Source: Phyllobacterium endophyticum
GTDB taxonomy: Bacteria; Pseudomonadota; Alphaproteobacteria; Rhizobiales; Rhizobiaceae
Assembly: GCF_003010935.1 (NCBI RefSeq)
Contig: NZ_PGGN01000007.1
Span: forward strand, 124,001 to 188,000
DNA: 64,000 nt
Reading direction: 5' to 3'
Below, piece after piece: positions 42,319 to 51,295 of the stretch. A program made the translations under genes and the position numbers. The notes beneath the pieces are model-generated. The model was not told the DNA's origin and ran no database searches. It saw only the letters and a list, made by a program, of their open reading frames with translations. How positions within the stretch are numbered: the first letter of the stretch is position 1; each line of letters begins with the position of its first letter.

Positions 42319-43503
42319 ATGCTGCGGACTACTGCCGGTTTCGACCGTATCGGCGAGGAAAATGCCTTTGCTGTCCTCGCCCGAGCTACTGCTCTCGCCG
42401 CCGAAGGCAGGGACATCATCAATCTTGGTATCGGCCAGCCGGATTTCAAAACTCCTGCTCACATCGTCGAAGCCGCGATCAAGGCGCTGAAGGACGGCCA
42501 TCACGGCTATACGCCGGCCAACGGTCTTCTGGCCACGCGCGAAGCGGTCGCACGCCGTACGCTGACGACTACGGGTGTCGAGGTATCGCCAGAAAACATC
42601 ATGATCGTCCCCGGCGGGAAGGTGACGATGTTTGCGGCGATCCTGATTTTTGGCGAGCCAGGCGCTGAAATCCTCTATCCCGACCCCGGTTTCCCCATCT
42701 ATCGGTCGATGATCGAGTTTACGGGTGCCATGCCGGTTCCTGTTCCCATCCGCGAAGAGAACGGGTTTGCCTTTTCGGCCGAAGAAACCCTTGCCCTCAT
42801 CACGCCTCGCACCCGGCTCCTGATCCTCAATTCACCGGCCAATCCGACCGGCGGCGTCACGCCCCGCTCTGAAATCGAAAAGCTGGTGAATGGCCTTGTA
42901 GCGTATCCGCATGTGGCGATCATGTCCGACGAGATTTACGACGTGATGACATATGATGGAGAGGAACATTGCTCGCTTCTCTCCTTCCCGCAGATTCGCG
43001 ACCGCTTGATCGTCCTCAATGGCTGGTCGAAGACCTGGGCGATGACCGGCTGGCGAATGGGCTGGTCGATCTGGCCAAATTCGAAGGAGAGCGGCCAGCT
43101 ATACGACAAGGTGCGCAAGCTCGCTGTCAACTGCTGGTCCTGCGTCAACGCCCCGAGCCAGTTTGCCGGCATCGCGGCCATCGACGGGCCGCAGGACGAT
43201 GTCGAGAAGATGTGCAAGGCCTTCGATAATCGCCGCAAGATCGTCGTTGATGGTCTGGGCAGCCTCCCCGGCATCAGTTGCACCACGCCGAAGGGAGCTT
43301 TCTATGCCTTTCCCAATGTCAGGGAAACGGGCTGGCCCGCAAAGCAACTCGCCGCCGCGCTACTCGACGAAGCAGGTGTTGCGCTGATCGGCGGGCCGGA
43401 TTTCGGCATTCTCGGCGAAGGGTACATCCGGTTGTCCTACGCCAACTCGGAAGAAAACATTCTCCGCGCCATAGAGCGCATCGAGAAGTTCCTGACGAAA
43501 TAG
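42319..43503 (+). CDS. Pyridoxal-phosphate aminotransferase, class I/II (aspartate aminotransferase-like)
   Basis: The 394-residue fold-type I aminotransferase contains INLGIGQPDFKTP near the N-terminus, PGGKVTMFAAI (PLP phosphate region), NSPANPTGGV (Asn binding), DEIYDVM (Asp to pyridine N), and the Schiff-base lysine in WSKTWAMTGWRMGW (about 237). The C-terminus includes the substrate Arg region YIRLSYANS. It probably transfers amino groups from aspartate or a related amino acid to 2-oxoglutarate. It stands alone; a RIME-like repeat follows its stop. Confidence 0.92.
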   Translation: MLRTTAGFDRIGEENAFAVLARATALAAEGRDIINLGIGQPDFKTPAHIVEAAIKALKDGHHGYTPANGLLATREAVARRTLTTTGVEVSPENIMIVPGGKVTMFAAILIFGEPGAEILYPDPGFPIYRSMIEFTGAMPVPVPIREENGFAFSAEETLALITPRTRLLILNSPANPTGGVTPRSEIEKLVNGLVAYPHVAIMSDEIYDVMTYDGEEHCSLLSFPQIRDRLIVLNGWSKTWAMTGWRMGWSIWPNSKESGQLYDKVRKLAVNCWSCVNAPSQFAGIAAIDGPQDDVEKMCKAFDNRRKIVVDGLGSLPGISCTTPKGAFYAFPNVRETGWPAKQLAAALLDEAGVALIGGPDFGILGEGYIRLSYANSEENILRAIERIEKFLTK

Positions 43504-43523
43504 CCAGTCAGATGGAGACCTGT

Positions 43524-43647
43524 CGAGAATTCATCCTGATGAGGTAGCTGGTGCGGTTTCGAAGGACCGGAACGCCGTGAACTTTTGGGTCCATGAGCAC
43601 CGGAAGCGAAGAAAATCGCATCAGATGCCCATCAGGTTGAAGTTATC
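43524..43647. repeat. RIME-like palindromic intergenic repeat, copy B
   Basis: A ~124-bp copy nearly identical in length and order to copy A (35367-35490), from CGAGAATTCATCCTGATGAGG to GAAGTTATC. The central hairpin is GAACTTTTGGGTCC, weaker than in copy A. It fills the gap between the convergent aminotransferase and DUF533 genes. Confidence 0.8.
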
Positions 43648-43655
43648 GATAGGTA

Positions 43656-44369
43656 TCAGGCGGGCGATGCGACCTTCACATCTGCCACGGTCGCTTCGAT
43701 ATGATCGATCAGGCTGTCGGGCAGTTTCAGCCGTCCAGCGAGCAGATCGAGATAGCCGCGTTCGGCCCTTGTCTTCGGATCTATGGCGAGGCGCGATGCC
43801 GTATAGAGTTCGACCTTTTGCGCGTCGGTGATGGCGGCAGCGATCAGCGCATCGAGATCGACCGGCGAATTCAGCTCGCTTGCGAGGAATTCCCGCGTGT
43901 CGCTGTTGATACCGGAGAGCGACAGTTTCTCGATGATGCGTTCGCGCTCGGCATCGTCGATATGCCCGTCGGCGCGCGCGGCGGCGATCATGGCGCGAAC
44001 GAGCACCAACGCAAACTCATGTTCACCCTGTGGCGCGGTTTCAGGACGGAAGCTTGAATCCTCCGGCGGCGGAGCCAGCTCGGCCGGCGAGGACTGCGTC
44101 ACCTCGGCGGGAGCCTTGCCAGACTGGTAGTTCTGATAGGCCTTGTAGGCCAGCCCTGCAACGGCGGCCAGACCGCCAAGCTTCAGTGCGCCGCCTGCCA
44201 CTTCGCGCCCGGTCCCGGTGCCAAGGAGGATCGCAGCCAGTGCGCCGGCAGCAAGGGGATTGTCCTTCGCCATCTGCGTTGCCTTGCCTGCCGTGTCGCG
44301 TACAGAGGTTCCGACGCCGGGAACGTTGCTTCCCAGGAAATCATCGAGAATTTTCTTCGGATCGAGCAT
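43656..44369 (-). CDS. DUF533/TerB-like family protein
   Basis: The 237-residue protein has a short N-terminal segment, a Gly/Ala-rich hydrophobic stretch (about 38-80) that could be a membrane hairpin, a Pro-rich linker (about 85-115), and a C-terminal TerB-like helical domain (about 120-232: VRAMIAAARADGHIDDAERERI, an acidic metal-site pattern). It matches the YebE/DUF533 family; its role is unknown, with TerB-type domains suggested to bind divalent cations at membranes. Copies B and C of the RIME-like repeat flank the gene on both sides. Confidence 0.85.
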   Translation of the reverse strand: MLDPKKILDDFLGSNVPGVGTSVRDTAGKATQMAKDNPLAAGALAAILLGTGTGREVAGGALKLGGLAAVAGLAYKAYQNYQSGKAPAEVTQSSPAELAPPPEDSSFRPETAPQGEHEFALVLVRAMIAAARADGHIDDAERERIIEKLSLSGINSDTREFLASELNSPVDLDALIAAAITDAQKVELYTASRLAIDPKTRAERGYLDLLAGRLKLPDSLIDHIEATVADVKVASPA

Positions 44370-44474
44370 GCGTGTCTCCTCTGCTGCATGAATTGGCCCC
44401 GCTTAGTTAGGACCCGGTTCATGGCATTGCAATGACAGCGCGGCGATTGTCGCAAGTTTCGGCTAATCGCGCCT

Positions 44475-44593
44475 TGAGAATTCAGCCTGGCGAGGCAGCT
44501 GTTGTGGGTTCGAGAACCGGAGCGCAGCGAACATGATGTACGTGAACACCGGAAGCGCAGAAAGCCGCATCGGATGTCCGTCAGGGTGGATTC
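44475..44593. repeat. RIME-like palindromic intergenic repeat, copy C
   Basis: A ~119-bp diverged copy from TGAGAATTCAGCCTGGCGAGG to a GGTGGATTC end. It has GGTTCGAGAACCGGAGCGCAG, the central ACAT-G-ATGT hairpin and GTGAACACCGGAAGCGCAG. It ends directly at the trhO stop codon. Confidence 0.75.
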
Positions 44594-44594
44594 T

Positions 44595-45524
44595 TTAGGA
44601 CCCGATGTGCTGCTTGAGGCCCCTCTCCCTGGCAAGCCTCACCTGCTTCTGCCGTTCGGCAAAACGGGCGCGATCCTCGTCTGTGCGCTCGTGATAGCAA
44701 TTCGGGCATGAAACGCCCTCCTCGAACAGCGGCGAAAGCTTGTCCTGCGGCGCGATCGGATTGCGGCAGGCATGGCAAAGCTCCGCCTCGCCTTCCACAA
44801 GCCCATGCCCCACGGAGACCCTTTCGTCGAAGACGAAACATTCGCCTTCCCAGCGGCTTTCCTCGGCCGGAACGTCCTCCAGATATTTGAGAATGCCGCC
44901 CTTGAGATGAAACACGTCTTCGAAGCCAAGCCCCTTTACATAGGCTGTTGCCTTTTCGCAGCGAATGCCGCCAGTGCAGAACATCGCGATCTTCTTGCCT
45001 GCAAGATCATCGCGGTGCTTCTCCACCCACTGAGGGAATTCCCGGAAAGTCTTGGTCTGTGGATCGACGGCGCCTTGAAACGTTCCAATCGCCGTCTCGT
45101 AATCATTGCGCGTGTCGATGACGATGGTTTCCGGATCGGAGATCAGCCTGTTCCATTCATTTGCAGGCACATAAGTGCCGACGCTTTGCAACGGATCGAT
45201 ATCGTCGACGCCCATCGTGACGATTTCCTTCTTCAGCCGCACCTTCATGCGCTTGAAAGGCATCTCGCTTGCAGATGAATATTTCAACTCCATCCCGGTA
45301 AGGGCAGGCTCTGCCTCGAGGAAATCGACCAGCTTGCCGATCGCTGCCGCAGTTCCGGCGATCGTGCCGTTAATGCCCTCCGACGCCAGCAGCAGCGTGC
45401 CCTTGATCCCTTGGTTGCAGCACAATTTCGCCAAGGGCTCCTGCAGCGACCGGTAGTGATCCAGCCGGGCAAAGCGATAGAGTGCTGCCACCGTAAAAGG
45501 CGTATCTGAACTATGATCTGTCAT
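44595..45524 (-). CDS. trhO: tRNA uridine(34) 5-hydroxylase, rhodanese family (TrhO/YceA)
   Basis: The 309-residue protein has an N-terminal ferredoxin-like domain ([14 protein letters not shown]), a central rhodanese domain ([21 protein letters not shown], about 130-150) with active-site Cys in [12 protein letters not shown] (about 180), and a C-terminal Cys-rich segment ([15 protein letters not shown]) that resembles a zinc site. TrhO hydroxylates U34 of certain tRNAs using O2-derived oxygen. ATG 45524 is chosen over the upstream in-frame TTG at 45536. It is divergent from eda. Confidence 0.93.
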   Translation of the reverse strand: MTDHSSDTPFTVAALYRFARLDHYRSLQEPLAKLCCNQGIKGTLLLASEGINGTIAGTAAAIGKLVDFLEAEPALTGMELKYSSASEMPFKRMKVRLKKEIVTMGVDDIDPLQSVGTYVPANEWNRLISDPETIVIDTRNDYETAIGTFQGAVDPQTKTFREFPQWVEKHRDDLAGKKIAMFCTGGIRCEKATAYVKGLGFEDVFHLKGGILKYLEDVPAEESRWEGECFVFDERVSVGHGLVEGEAELCHACRNPIAPQDKLSPLFEEGVSCPNCYHERTDEDRARFAERQKQVRLARERGLKQHIGS

Positions 45525-45683
45525 GATCGCATCCAACTACTGCGCCAGCATCGCAATTTCAAGGGCTTTACCGGGAAGACAATGATCTGCATGCTCCGGG
45601 CAGGATTGAAATGCAGCTTCAAGGTAGACAAATCGGCCAAGCGCCACTAAATCGATTGAAGTTGATGGAGCGGAGAATTCGAG

Positions 45684-46322
45684 ATGACCCAGAAGACCGA
45701 TTTGCTATTGCCTGTCCTCAGGGGCCAGCCCGTGATCCCGGTCATTCTCATACAGAATTTGGCGGACGCAGTTCCACTCGCTCGGGCGCTTGCCAAGGGC
45801 GGCCTGCCGGCAATCGAGATCACGCTGCGCACAGCTGCCGCGCTCGACGCCATCCGCGCGGTTGCCAATGAAGTGCCGGAAGCCATCGTCGGCGCCGGAA
45901 CCATTCTCAATGCCCGCCAGTATGACGAGGCTGTCAGCGCAGGTTCGCGCTTCATCGTCAGCCCCGGTGCGACACCCCAGCTCATCGAGGCCGCGCATGA
46001 TAGCAAAGTACCGTTGCTTCCGGGTGCCATCACGCCGGGCGAGATCATGGCCCTGCGCGAGCAAGGCTATACGATGCTGAAGTTTTTCCCCGCCGAGCAG
46101 GCAGGCGGCGCGGCTTTCCTGAAATCGCTTTCTTCGCCGCTGGCAGGCACGCTCTTCTGCCCCACCGGCGGCGTCAGCCTCGCCAATGCCAAGTCTTATC
46201 TCAACCTGCCGAATGTCGTCTGCGTGGGCGGGTCCTGGGTTGCCCCGGAAGATCTGGTCAAGGCAGGCAAGTGGGACGAGATCACCAGGCTTGCACAAGA
46301 TGCCGTGAACCTGGCTGGGTAG
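45684..46322 (+). CDS. eda: 2-dehydro-3-deoxy-phosphogluconate (KDPG) aldolase
   Basis: The 212-residue class I aldolase cleaves KDPG to pyruvate and glyceraldehyde 3-phosphate in the Entner-Doudoroff pathway. It has IEITLRT (catalytic Glu and Arg), VGAGTI, VSPGATPQLI, and the Schiff-base Lys in TMLKFFPAEQAGG (about 133), plus the phosphate-binding PTGGVSLANA and CVGGSW. Length is normal. GGAG lies before ATG 45684. edd is not in the window. Confidence 0.96.
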   Translation: MTQKTDLLLPVLRGQPVIPVILIQNLADAVPLARALAKGGLPAIEITLRTAAALDAIRAVANEVPEAIVGAGTILNARQYDEAVSAGSRFIVSPGATPQLIEAAHDSKVPLLPGAITPGEIMALREQGYTMLKFFPAEQAGGAAFLKSLSSPLAGTLFCPTGGVSLANAKSYLNLPNVVCVGGSWVAPEDLVKAGKWDEITRLAQDAVNLAG

Positions 46323-46363
46323 GAAACCAGCGCCTACGCGGTTGCCTTGCTACCGAATACATC

Positions 46364-46385
46364 ACCGGGTATATTACCGGGTATA
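46364..46385. promoter_or_regulatory. Direct repeats upstream of the second PIN toxin-antitoxin module
   Basis: ACCGGGTATA occurs twice (46364-46373 and 46376-46385), starts 12 bp apart, ending 17 bp before the antitoxin start. A tandem site of about one helical turn suits cooperative autoregulation by the antitoxin-toxin complex and overlaps the likely promoter. Confidence 0.6.
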
Positions 46386-46402
46386 ACGGATAGTGAGATT
46401 CC

Positions 46403-46819
46403 ATGAACCCTTCCCAAAAGCGTGCCATCAAGAATTATCGTGACCGGTTGAGTGAACGGGGCCTTTCGCGCTTCGAAGTGCTGGGCCGGGATGCCGACCG
46501 CGACCTCATTCGATCCTTGGCCCGGAAATTGGCTGACGAGGGTCCTGATGCCGTTCGAATTCGAGCGGCCTTGAGCGAAACTGCCGCTGACGATCTGCCC
46601 AAGCGAGGAAATATTCTGGCGGCTCTACGCCGTTCGCCGCTTGTCGACGCGGAACTGGATCTGGTTCGGATAAAGGAAGCCGGTCGAAAGCTGGATCTGT
46701 GGCGCGCTATCTATTGGACACGAATATCATCAGCAATGCTACGAGGCCAGTTCCGTCGGAGTCATTCATGGTCTGGATGGCCGATCAGCTCGATGAGAAC
46801 TTGTTTATATCCTCTTTGA
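46403..46819 (+). CDS. VapB-type antitoxin with apparent loss of stop codon and 40-residue C-terminal extension
   Basis: The first ~98 residues match a known antitoxin family paired with PIN toxins: a KRAIKNYRDRLSERGLSRFEVLGRDADRDLIRSLA core, GNILAALRRSPLV and a terminal EAGRKLDL where relatives usually stop. Here the next codon is TGG (46700-46702) rather than a stop, so the frame runs on for 40 codons in a shadow frame of the toxin gene to 46819. The 138-residue product therefore carries a foreign tail (WRAIYWTRISS...). Whether it still neutralises the toxin is unknown. Confidence 0.8.
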   Translation: MNPSQKRAIKNYRDRLSERGLSRFEVLGRDADRDLIRSLARKLADEGPDAVRIRAALSETAADDLPKRGNILAALRRSPLVDAELDLVRIKEAGRKLDLWRAIYWTRISSAMLRGQFRRSHSWSGWPISSMRTCLYPL

Positions 46820-47118
46820 CAATCGCCGAGCTTCAGCGCGGGATACTTGAAAAACCAGCCGGCCGAAAGCGTGATGAACTTGAAGCCTGGTTCCACGGAT
46901 TAGATGGGCCCTCCGCCCTTTTTGCTGGAAGAGTTCTTCCTTTCGACGAGACAGCGGCATTGGCTTGGGCACAGCTGATGGCAGACGGGACACGCAAAGG
47001 GAAACCCCGCAGTGCTCTGGATACAATCATCGCAGCGACTGCCTTAGTCCATAATTGTATTGTCGCTACCGACAACGAAAAAGATTTCGACGATGTAGCT
47101 ATCATCAACCCGCTTTAA
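46699..47118 (+). CDS. PIN-domain ribonuclease toxin (VapC family)
   Basis: A 139-residue VapC-type toxin that starts at GTG 46699 inside the antitoxin end. Catalytic acids are visible: LLDTNIIS (Asp7), LTIAELQRG (Glu, about 43), SALDTIIAATA (Asp) and VATDNEKDF (Asp). It is expected to cut tRNA. The second codon is GCG; relatives commonly begin M-T-R-Y-L-L-D-T-N, so an ancestral GTGACG would have contained the antitoxin stop TGA. No disabling change is seen in the toxin itself. Confidence 0.93.
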   Translation: MARYLLDTNIISNATRPVPSESFMVWMADQLDENLFISSLTIAELQRGILEKPAGRKRDELEAWFHGLDGPSALFAGRVLPFDETAALAWAQLMADGTRKGKPRSALDTIIAATALVHNCIVATDNEKDFDDVAIINPL

Positions 47119-47140
47119 CGCGGGTCGATACCATCTTGGC

Positions 47141-49075
47141 TTAAGACCCGTGCGTCGGATTGAACTTTGCGATCTGCAGGAACGTCACTGCCTTGCCGGT
47201 GAACTTGTTGGCGTTGGCGACTGGCAGGCTCTGCTGGAAACCAGCCGTGTAGACTGTGGTCGGTGCGGTGCGCATTTCTGCGTTGCGCAGGACTGCCGGC
47301 GTCACGGCTGGTGCGGTCTGCGCGACCTGCTCGGTCGAAAGCGCGCGATCGGGCACGTCCGAGGAGACCTGGATCGCCTTCGGAGCCTGGTCCTGCGCCG
47401 CCTGTTTGCGCGGCTTGGAGCCTTTGGCCGTCGTAATCACGCCACTGTTGAGCGCTGCAACAGGATCACCCGTAGCCTGGGCATCAAGCATGGTCCGGCG
47501 CAGTGAAGGCTGCTTTTCGATTGATGCGACCTGCGTGTTCTGCTGCGCAGCGGGTTTGACACGCCCGCCGGTCGTCGCCGGCAATGTCGGCATATCCGGT
47601 GTGGGCTGCGGGTCGGACAGGGCAGTTTCGTTCTCTCCGTCCGCCTGCTTGATAATGGCCCGCAGATCATCATCCGGAACAGGAATGACCTCTTCTTCGG
47701 CAGCGGCAGCCGCCGTGGAAGCCGTTATTGCTTCTGCAATCGGACGTTGGTCCGGCACCAGGGACGCAACCATCATGTCGTTGCGCTTTGGCTTGTCGAA
47801 TGGAACAGGCACCAGCGCATTGACCATTTCCGGCGAGGGCGTGTCGGTGCCCGCGTCACTCGGATTGGCAGCGATCATTTCGCGGATCGCACTGGCGCTG
47901 TCGGTCGGACGCGGCGTCGGCAAGGCAGCTATCAGAGTCGACTTGTCCTCGGCCAGCGCATTGAGCGTCGATGCATCAGCCGGCGCCGGCGTCGGCGAAT
48001 AGTCCGGACGGCGCAGCGGCACGGGGACGGCGAAGGCCAAGGCCTGGTTGTCCTCCGGTGAAGCTTCAAGTGGCGCATCGGGGCGCGGCGCTGTCAAAGG
48101 CGCAGGCGCATCCCGCACCGGCAGTTCGGGCGCGATCGGCTGCTGGGGTTGAGGCTGGGCACGCGTTGCGACAGCAGGAGCGGCATTCTCCCCGCCGTCC
48201 GCGTCCTCGGCTATGGCGGCCGGCCTGGACGATAGCGTCTTCGAAGGCTTCGAAGCGGAAGCAACGGCAACCGCGCTTTCGCCGGTATCCTCTTCCTCGT
48301 CGGCGCCTCCGCCAAAAATCATGCCAAATAGCGTCTTGCCGCGGCCGGTCCTCGAAGAAGAGCTTGCCACCTGGATCGAACCGCCACCACGCTTGCGGGA
48401 TTCATAGGCGGCGACTGCCTGGTCGTAGCCAGGTAACGGCTTGCCGTCCGATGGAATGTGCATCGTCTTGCCGTCGGGGAACACGGCCAGCAGTTCCCTG
48501 CGGCTCATGCGCGGCCAGTGACGGACATTGCCGACGTCCGTGTGAATGAACGGAGAACCGGAGGTCGGATAATAGCCGACGCCGCCGACCTGGTATTTCA
48601 TCGCCGTAACGCGAAGTGTGGAAAGCTTCACGCCCGGCAGATACCAGTCCATGGCTTTCCCCAGCATATGCTGGCTTGTTTTCGCCACGCCGCGCGAACG
48701 GGAGCGAAGCATCGAATTCGTGGTCGGGGAGCGATAGGCGGATACGACGTTGATATAGTCCCTGCCGCCGACGTTCTGATAAATCTGCCAAACCAGGTCG
48801 AAGAGACGGGGATCCATCTTCGTTGGCTCGTTGCGGCGCCAGTCACGCAGGAACTTGTTCAGCTTGTTCAGGCCATCCTGCTGGTAACGGCCATTTTTCT
48901 TGAATGTGATCTCGGCACGTTCTTTAGTGTGGATGAAATAGAGCTTGAGAGTTCTCGTTTCGGCGGAAGCCTGCGCGGACGCGAACAACATCGGCGCGAA
49001 GACCATGAGGAACAAAAACCAGCTGGCACGCAACATGGAGCGAGCCGCAGGTCTGTTGTTCTTTGCATGAATCAT
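47141..49075 (-). CDS. DUF882 (M15-like peptidase fold) cell-wall protein with long disordered tail
   Basis: The 644-residue exported protein has a signal peptide (about 1-39) and a DUF882/YcbK-like domain (about 45-200). Its metallo-peptidase M15 pattern is VSAYRSPTTNSML, SQHMLGKAMDWYLPG (His/Asp ligands) and FIHTDVGNVRHW (His), suggesting a zinc D,D- or L,D-carboxypeptidase-like role in peptidoglycan. The remaining ~430 residues are Pro/Ala/Asp-rich low-complexity sequence, long for the family. ATG 49075 is preferred over the TTG at 49096. A membrane or cell-wall anchor is not obvious. It stands alone with a 339-bp upstream gap. Confidence 0.88.
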   Translation of the reverse strand: MIHAKNNRPAARSMLRASWFLFLMVFAPMLFASAQASAETRTLKLYFIHTKERAEITFKKNGRYQQDGLNKLNKFLRDWRRNEPTKMDPRLFDLVWQIYQNVGGRDYINVVSAYRSPTTNSMLRSRSRGVAKTSQHMLGKAMDWYLPGVKLSTLRVTAMKYQVGGVGYYPTSGSPFIHTDVGNVRHWPRMSRRELLAVFPDGKTMHIPSDGKPLPGYDQAVAAYESRKRGGGSIQVASSSSRTGRGKTLFGMIFGGGADEEEDTGESAVAVASASKPSKTLSSRPAAIAEDADGGENAAPAVATRAQPQPQQPIAPELPVRDAPAPLTAPRPDAPLEASPEDNQALAFAVPVPLRRPDYSPTPAPADASTLNALAEDKSTLIAALPTPRPTDSASAIREMIAANPSDAGTDTPSPEMVNALVPVPFDKPKRNDMMVASLVPDQRPIAEAITASTAAAAAEEEVIPVPDDDLRAIIKQADGENETALSDPQPTPDMPTLPATTGGRVKPAAQQNTQVASIEKQPSLRRTMLDAQATGDPVAALNSGVITTAKGSKPRKQAAQDQAPKAIQVSSDVPDRALSTEQVAQTAPAVTPAVLRNAEMRTAPTTVYTAGFQQSLPVANANKFTGKAVTFLQIAKFNPTHGS

Positions 49076-49414
49076 ATTTGACAAACTCGTCCCCAACCTT
49101 GACCGTTTTTCCAGCCCCCGAATAGCTGGAGTATCCGATTTAATGGTTAATGGTCGCTTTACTGACGAACAATTACGTTGAGAGCATGGCGAAAACGCAT
49201 TTCGAATCCAGTGTTTTGTGCCATGGTCAACGGGTTGTTAACAGCAGGATTAAGGCTTTTTATCAAATGAATCCACCCCTCAAAAGTCTAAAAGTCACTG
49301 CATAGTTCAATAAGCAAGACGGAACTGGAACAATTGCCAACCGACTCTTAAGGTTTAGCTCCCCTGTTTGCTGCCTGTGATTCGCCTCTCGAACCTTGAT
49401 ATTGTGGTGCTGAA
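49076..49414. other. 339-bp intergenic region between divergent DUF882 and pepF genes
   Basis: Contains promoters for both divergent genes. No small gene, tRNA or repeat was recognised. The sequence is moderately AT-rich and includes short runs such as AAAAGTCTAAAAGTC (49280-49294), of uncertain meaning. Confidence 0.45.
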
Positions 49415-51295
49415 ATGAGTTTTGAAATCGTTAGATACGCCCTTGCTACTGTTGCCAGGATTGCGCCCAAAACCGGCGGCGCGACCGCCCTGAAGGGCGA
49501 GCAGGTAGCGCTTGGCCTGTTGCCGGAATGGAATCTCGGAGACCTTTATCCGTCGGTTGAAAGCAGTGAGCTCAAGGCAGATGTAAAGTTGGCCGAAGAA
49601 CTTGCCGTCAAATTCGAGCAGCGCTGGAAGGGAAATCTGGCTGCTGAAGCCGGCAGGCCGAAGGGCGGCAGCTTCGCGGAGTCCATCCGGGAATTCGAGG
49701 CGCTCGAGGAACTGATGGGGAGGATCGTATCCTTCGCCGGTCTTGTCTACGCCGGCGATACGTCAGATCCCAAGCGCGCCAAGTTTTACGGCGATATCCA
49801 GCAAAAGATTACCGATGCCAGCACCCGTCTGATCTTCTACGGCCTTGAGCTCAACCGGATCGATGATGCTGTCATCGAACAGGCGATGGCTGAAAACCCG
49901 GCAATCGCTCATTACCGTCCGTGGCTCGTCGATCTGCGCAAGGACAGGCCTTATCAGCTTGATGACAGGATAGAACAGCTTTTCCATGAAAAGTCGCTCA
50001 CGGGACGCGGCGCCTGGAACCGTCTGTTCGATGAGACCGTGACGGCGCTGCGCTTTGAAGTAAATGGCGAAGAACTGCCGCTTGAGCCGACGCTCAATCT
50101 GCTGCAGGACGCGGATCCGTCTTTGCGCAAGGCAGGTTTCGAGGCTTTGGCCAAGACCTTCAAGGAAAACCTGCGCGTTTTCACGCTCATCACCAATACG
50201 CTGGCGAAGGACAAGGAAATCTCCGATCGCTGGCGCGGCTTCGAGGATATAGCGGATAGCCGACACTTGGCCAATCGCGTGGAGCGCGAGGTGGTCGATG
50301 CGCTTTCCGAAGCTGTGCAGGCGGCCTATCCGCGCCTCTCGCATCGTTATTATGCGCTCAAGGCGAAATGGCTCGGCCTTGATTATCTGAACAATTGGGA
50401 CCGCAACGCGCCGCTTCCGGAAACACCGCAGGCGATCATCCCATGGCCGGACGCGCGGGAAACCGTCCTTGCAGCCTATGATGGTTTTGCGCCGGAGATG
50501 GCGGATATCGCCCGCCAGTTCTTCGACAAGAACTGGATCGATGCACCGACGCGTCCGGGCAAATCGCCAGGCGCGTTCGCTCATCCGACGGTACCCTCGG
50601 CCCATCCTTACGTGCTTCTCAACTACATGGGCAAACCGCGGGATGTGATGACGCTGGCGCACGAACTCGGTCACGGTGTCCATCAGGTTCTTGCCGGCGC
50701 GCAAGGCGCTCTCATGGCGTCGACGCCGCTCACCCTTGCCGAAACTGCCTCGGTGTTCGGCGAAATGCTGACATTCCGCTCATTGCTGGAGAAGACTCGC
50801 GACCGGCGTGAGCGCAAGGCGATGCTGGCGCAAAAGGCCGAGGACATGATCAATACCGTTGTCAGGCAGATCGCTTTCTACCAATTCGAGCGGCGGGTTC
50901 ACACCGAGCGCAACAATGGCGAGCTGACCTCCGACCGGATCGGCGAGATCTGGCTGGATGTGCAAAAGGAAAGTCTCGGCCCCGCAGTCCACTTTGGTGC
51001 TGGATATGAAACGTTCTGGACATATATTCCCCACTTCATCCACTCGCCCTTCTATGTCTACGCCTACGCCTTCGGCGATTGCCTGGTGAATTCTCTTTAT
51101 GCGGTTTATCAGAACGCCGAGGCCGGGTTTCAGCAGAAATATTTCGACATGCTCAAGGCCGGCGGCACCAAGCATCATTCCGAATTGCTTGCGCCATTCG
51201 GTCTTGATGCGACGGACCCCGCCTTCTGGCAGAAAGGTCTGTCTGTCATCGAAGGCATTATCGATGAGCTGGAGGCGATGGACGCCGCAGAATGA
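49415..51295 (+). CDS. pepF: M3 family oligoendopeptidase F
   Basis: The 626-residue zinc metallopeptidase has the M3 fold: an N-terminal helical region (LPEWNLGDLYP at about 38, then the oligoendopeptidase N domain), the HExxH active site in LAHELGHGVHQ (about 411-421), and a downstream ETASVFGEML Glu ligand. It cleaves oligopeptides of about 7-17 residues in the cytosol. The ATG at 49415 lacks a strong Shine-Dalgarno. It overlaps the next gene (DUF3445) by ATGA, suggesting coupled translation. Confidence 0.93.
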   Translation: MSFEIVRYALATVARIAPKTGGATALKGEQVALGLLPEWNLGDLYPSVESSELKADVKLAEELAVKFEQRWKGNLAAEAGRPKGGSFAESIREFEALEELMGRIVSFAGLVYAGDTSDPKRAKFYGDIQQKITDASTRLIFYGLELNRIDDAVIEQAMAENPAIAHYRPWLVDLRKDRPYQLDDRIEQLFHEKSLTGRGAWNRLFDETVTALRFEVNGEELPLEPTLNLLQDADPSLRKAGFEALAKTFKENLRVFTLITNTLAKDKEISDRWRGFEDIADSRHLANRVEREVVDALSEAVQAAYPRLSHRYYALKAKWLGLDYLNNWDRNAPLPETPQAIIPWPDARETVLAAYDGFAPEMADIARQFFDKNWIDAPTRPGKSPGAFAHPTVPSAHPYVLLNYMGKPRDVMTLAHELGHGVHQVLAGAQGALMASTPLTLAETASVFGEMLTFRSLLEKTRDRRERKAMLAQKAEDMINTVVRQIAFYQFERRVHTERNNGELTSDRIGEIWLDVQKESLGPAVHFGAGYETFWTYIPHFIHSPFYVYAYAFGDCLVNSLYAVYQNAEAGFQQKYFDMLKAGGTKHHSELLAPFGLDATDPAFWQKGLSVIEGIIDELEAMDAAE

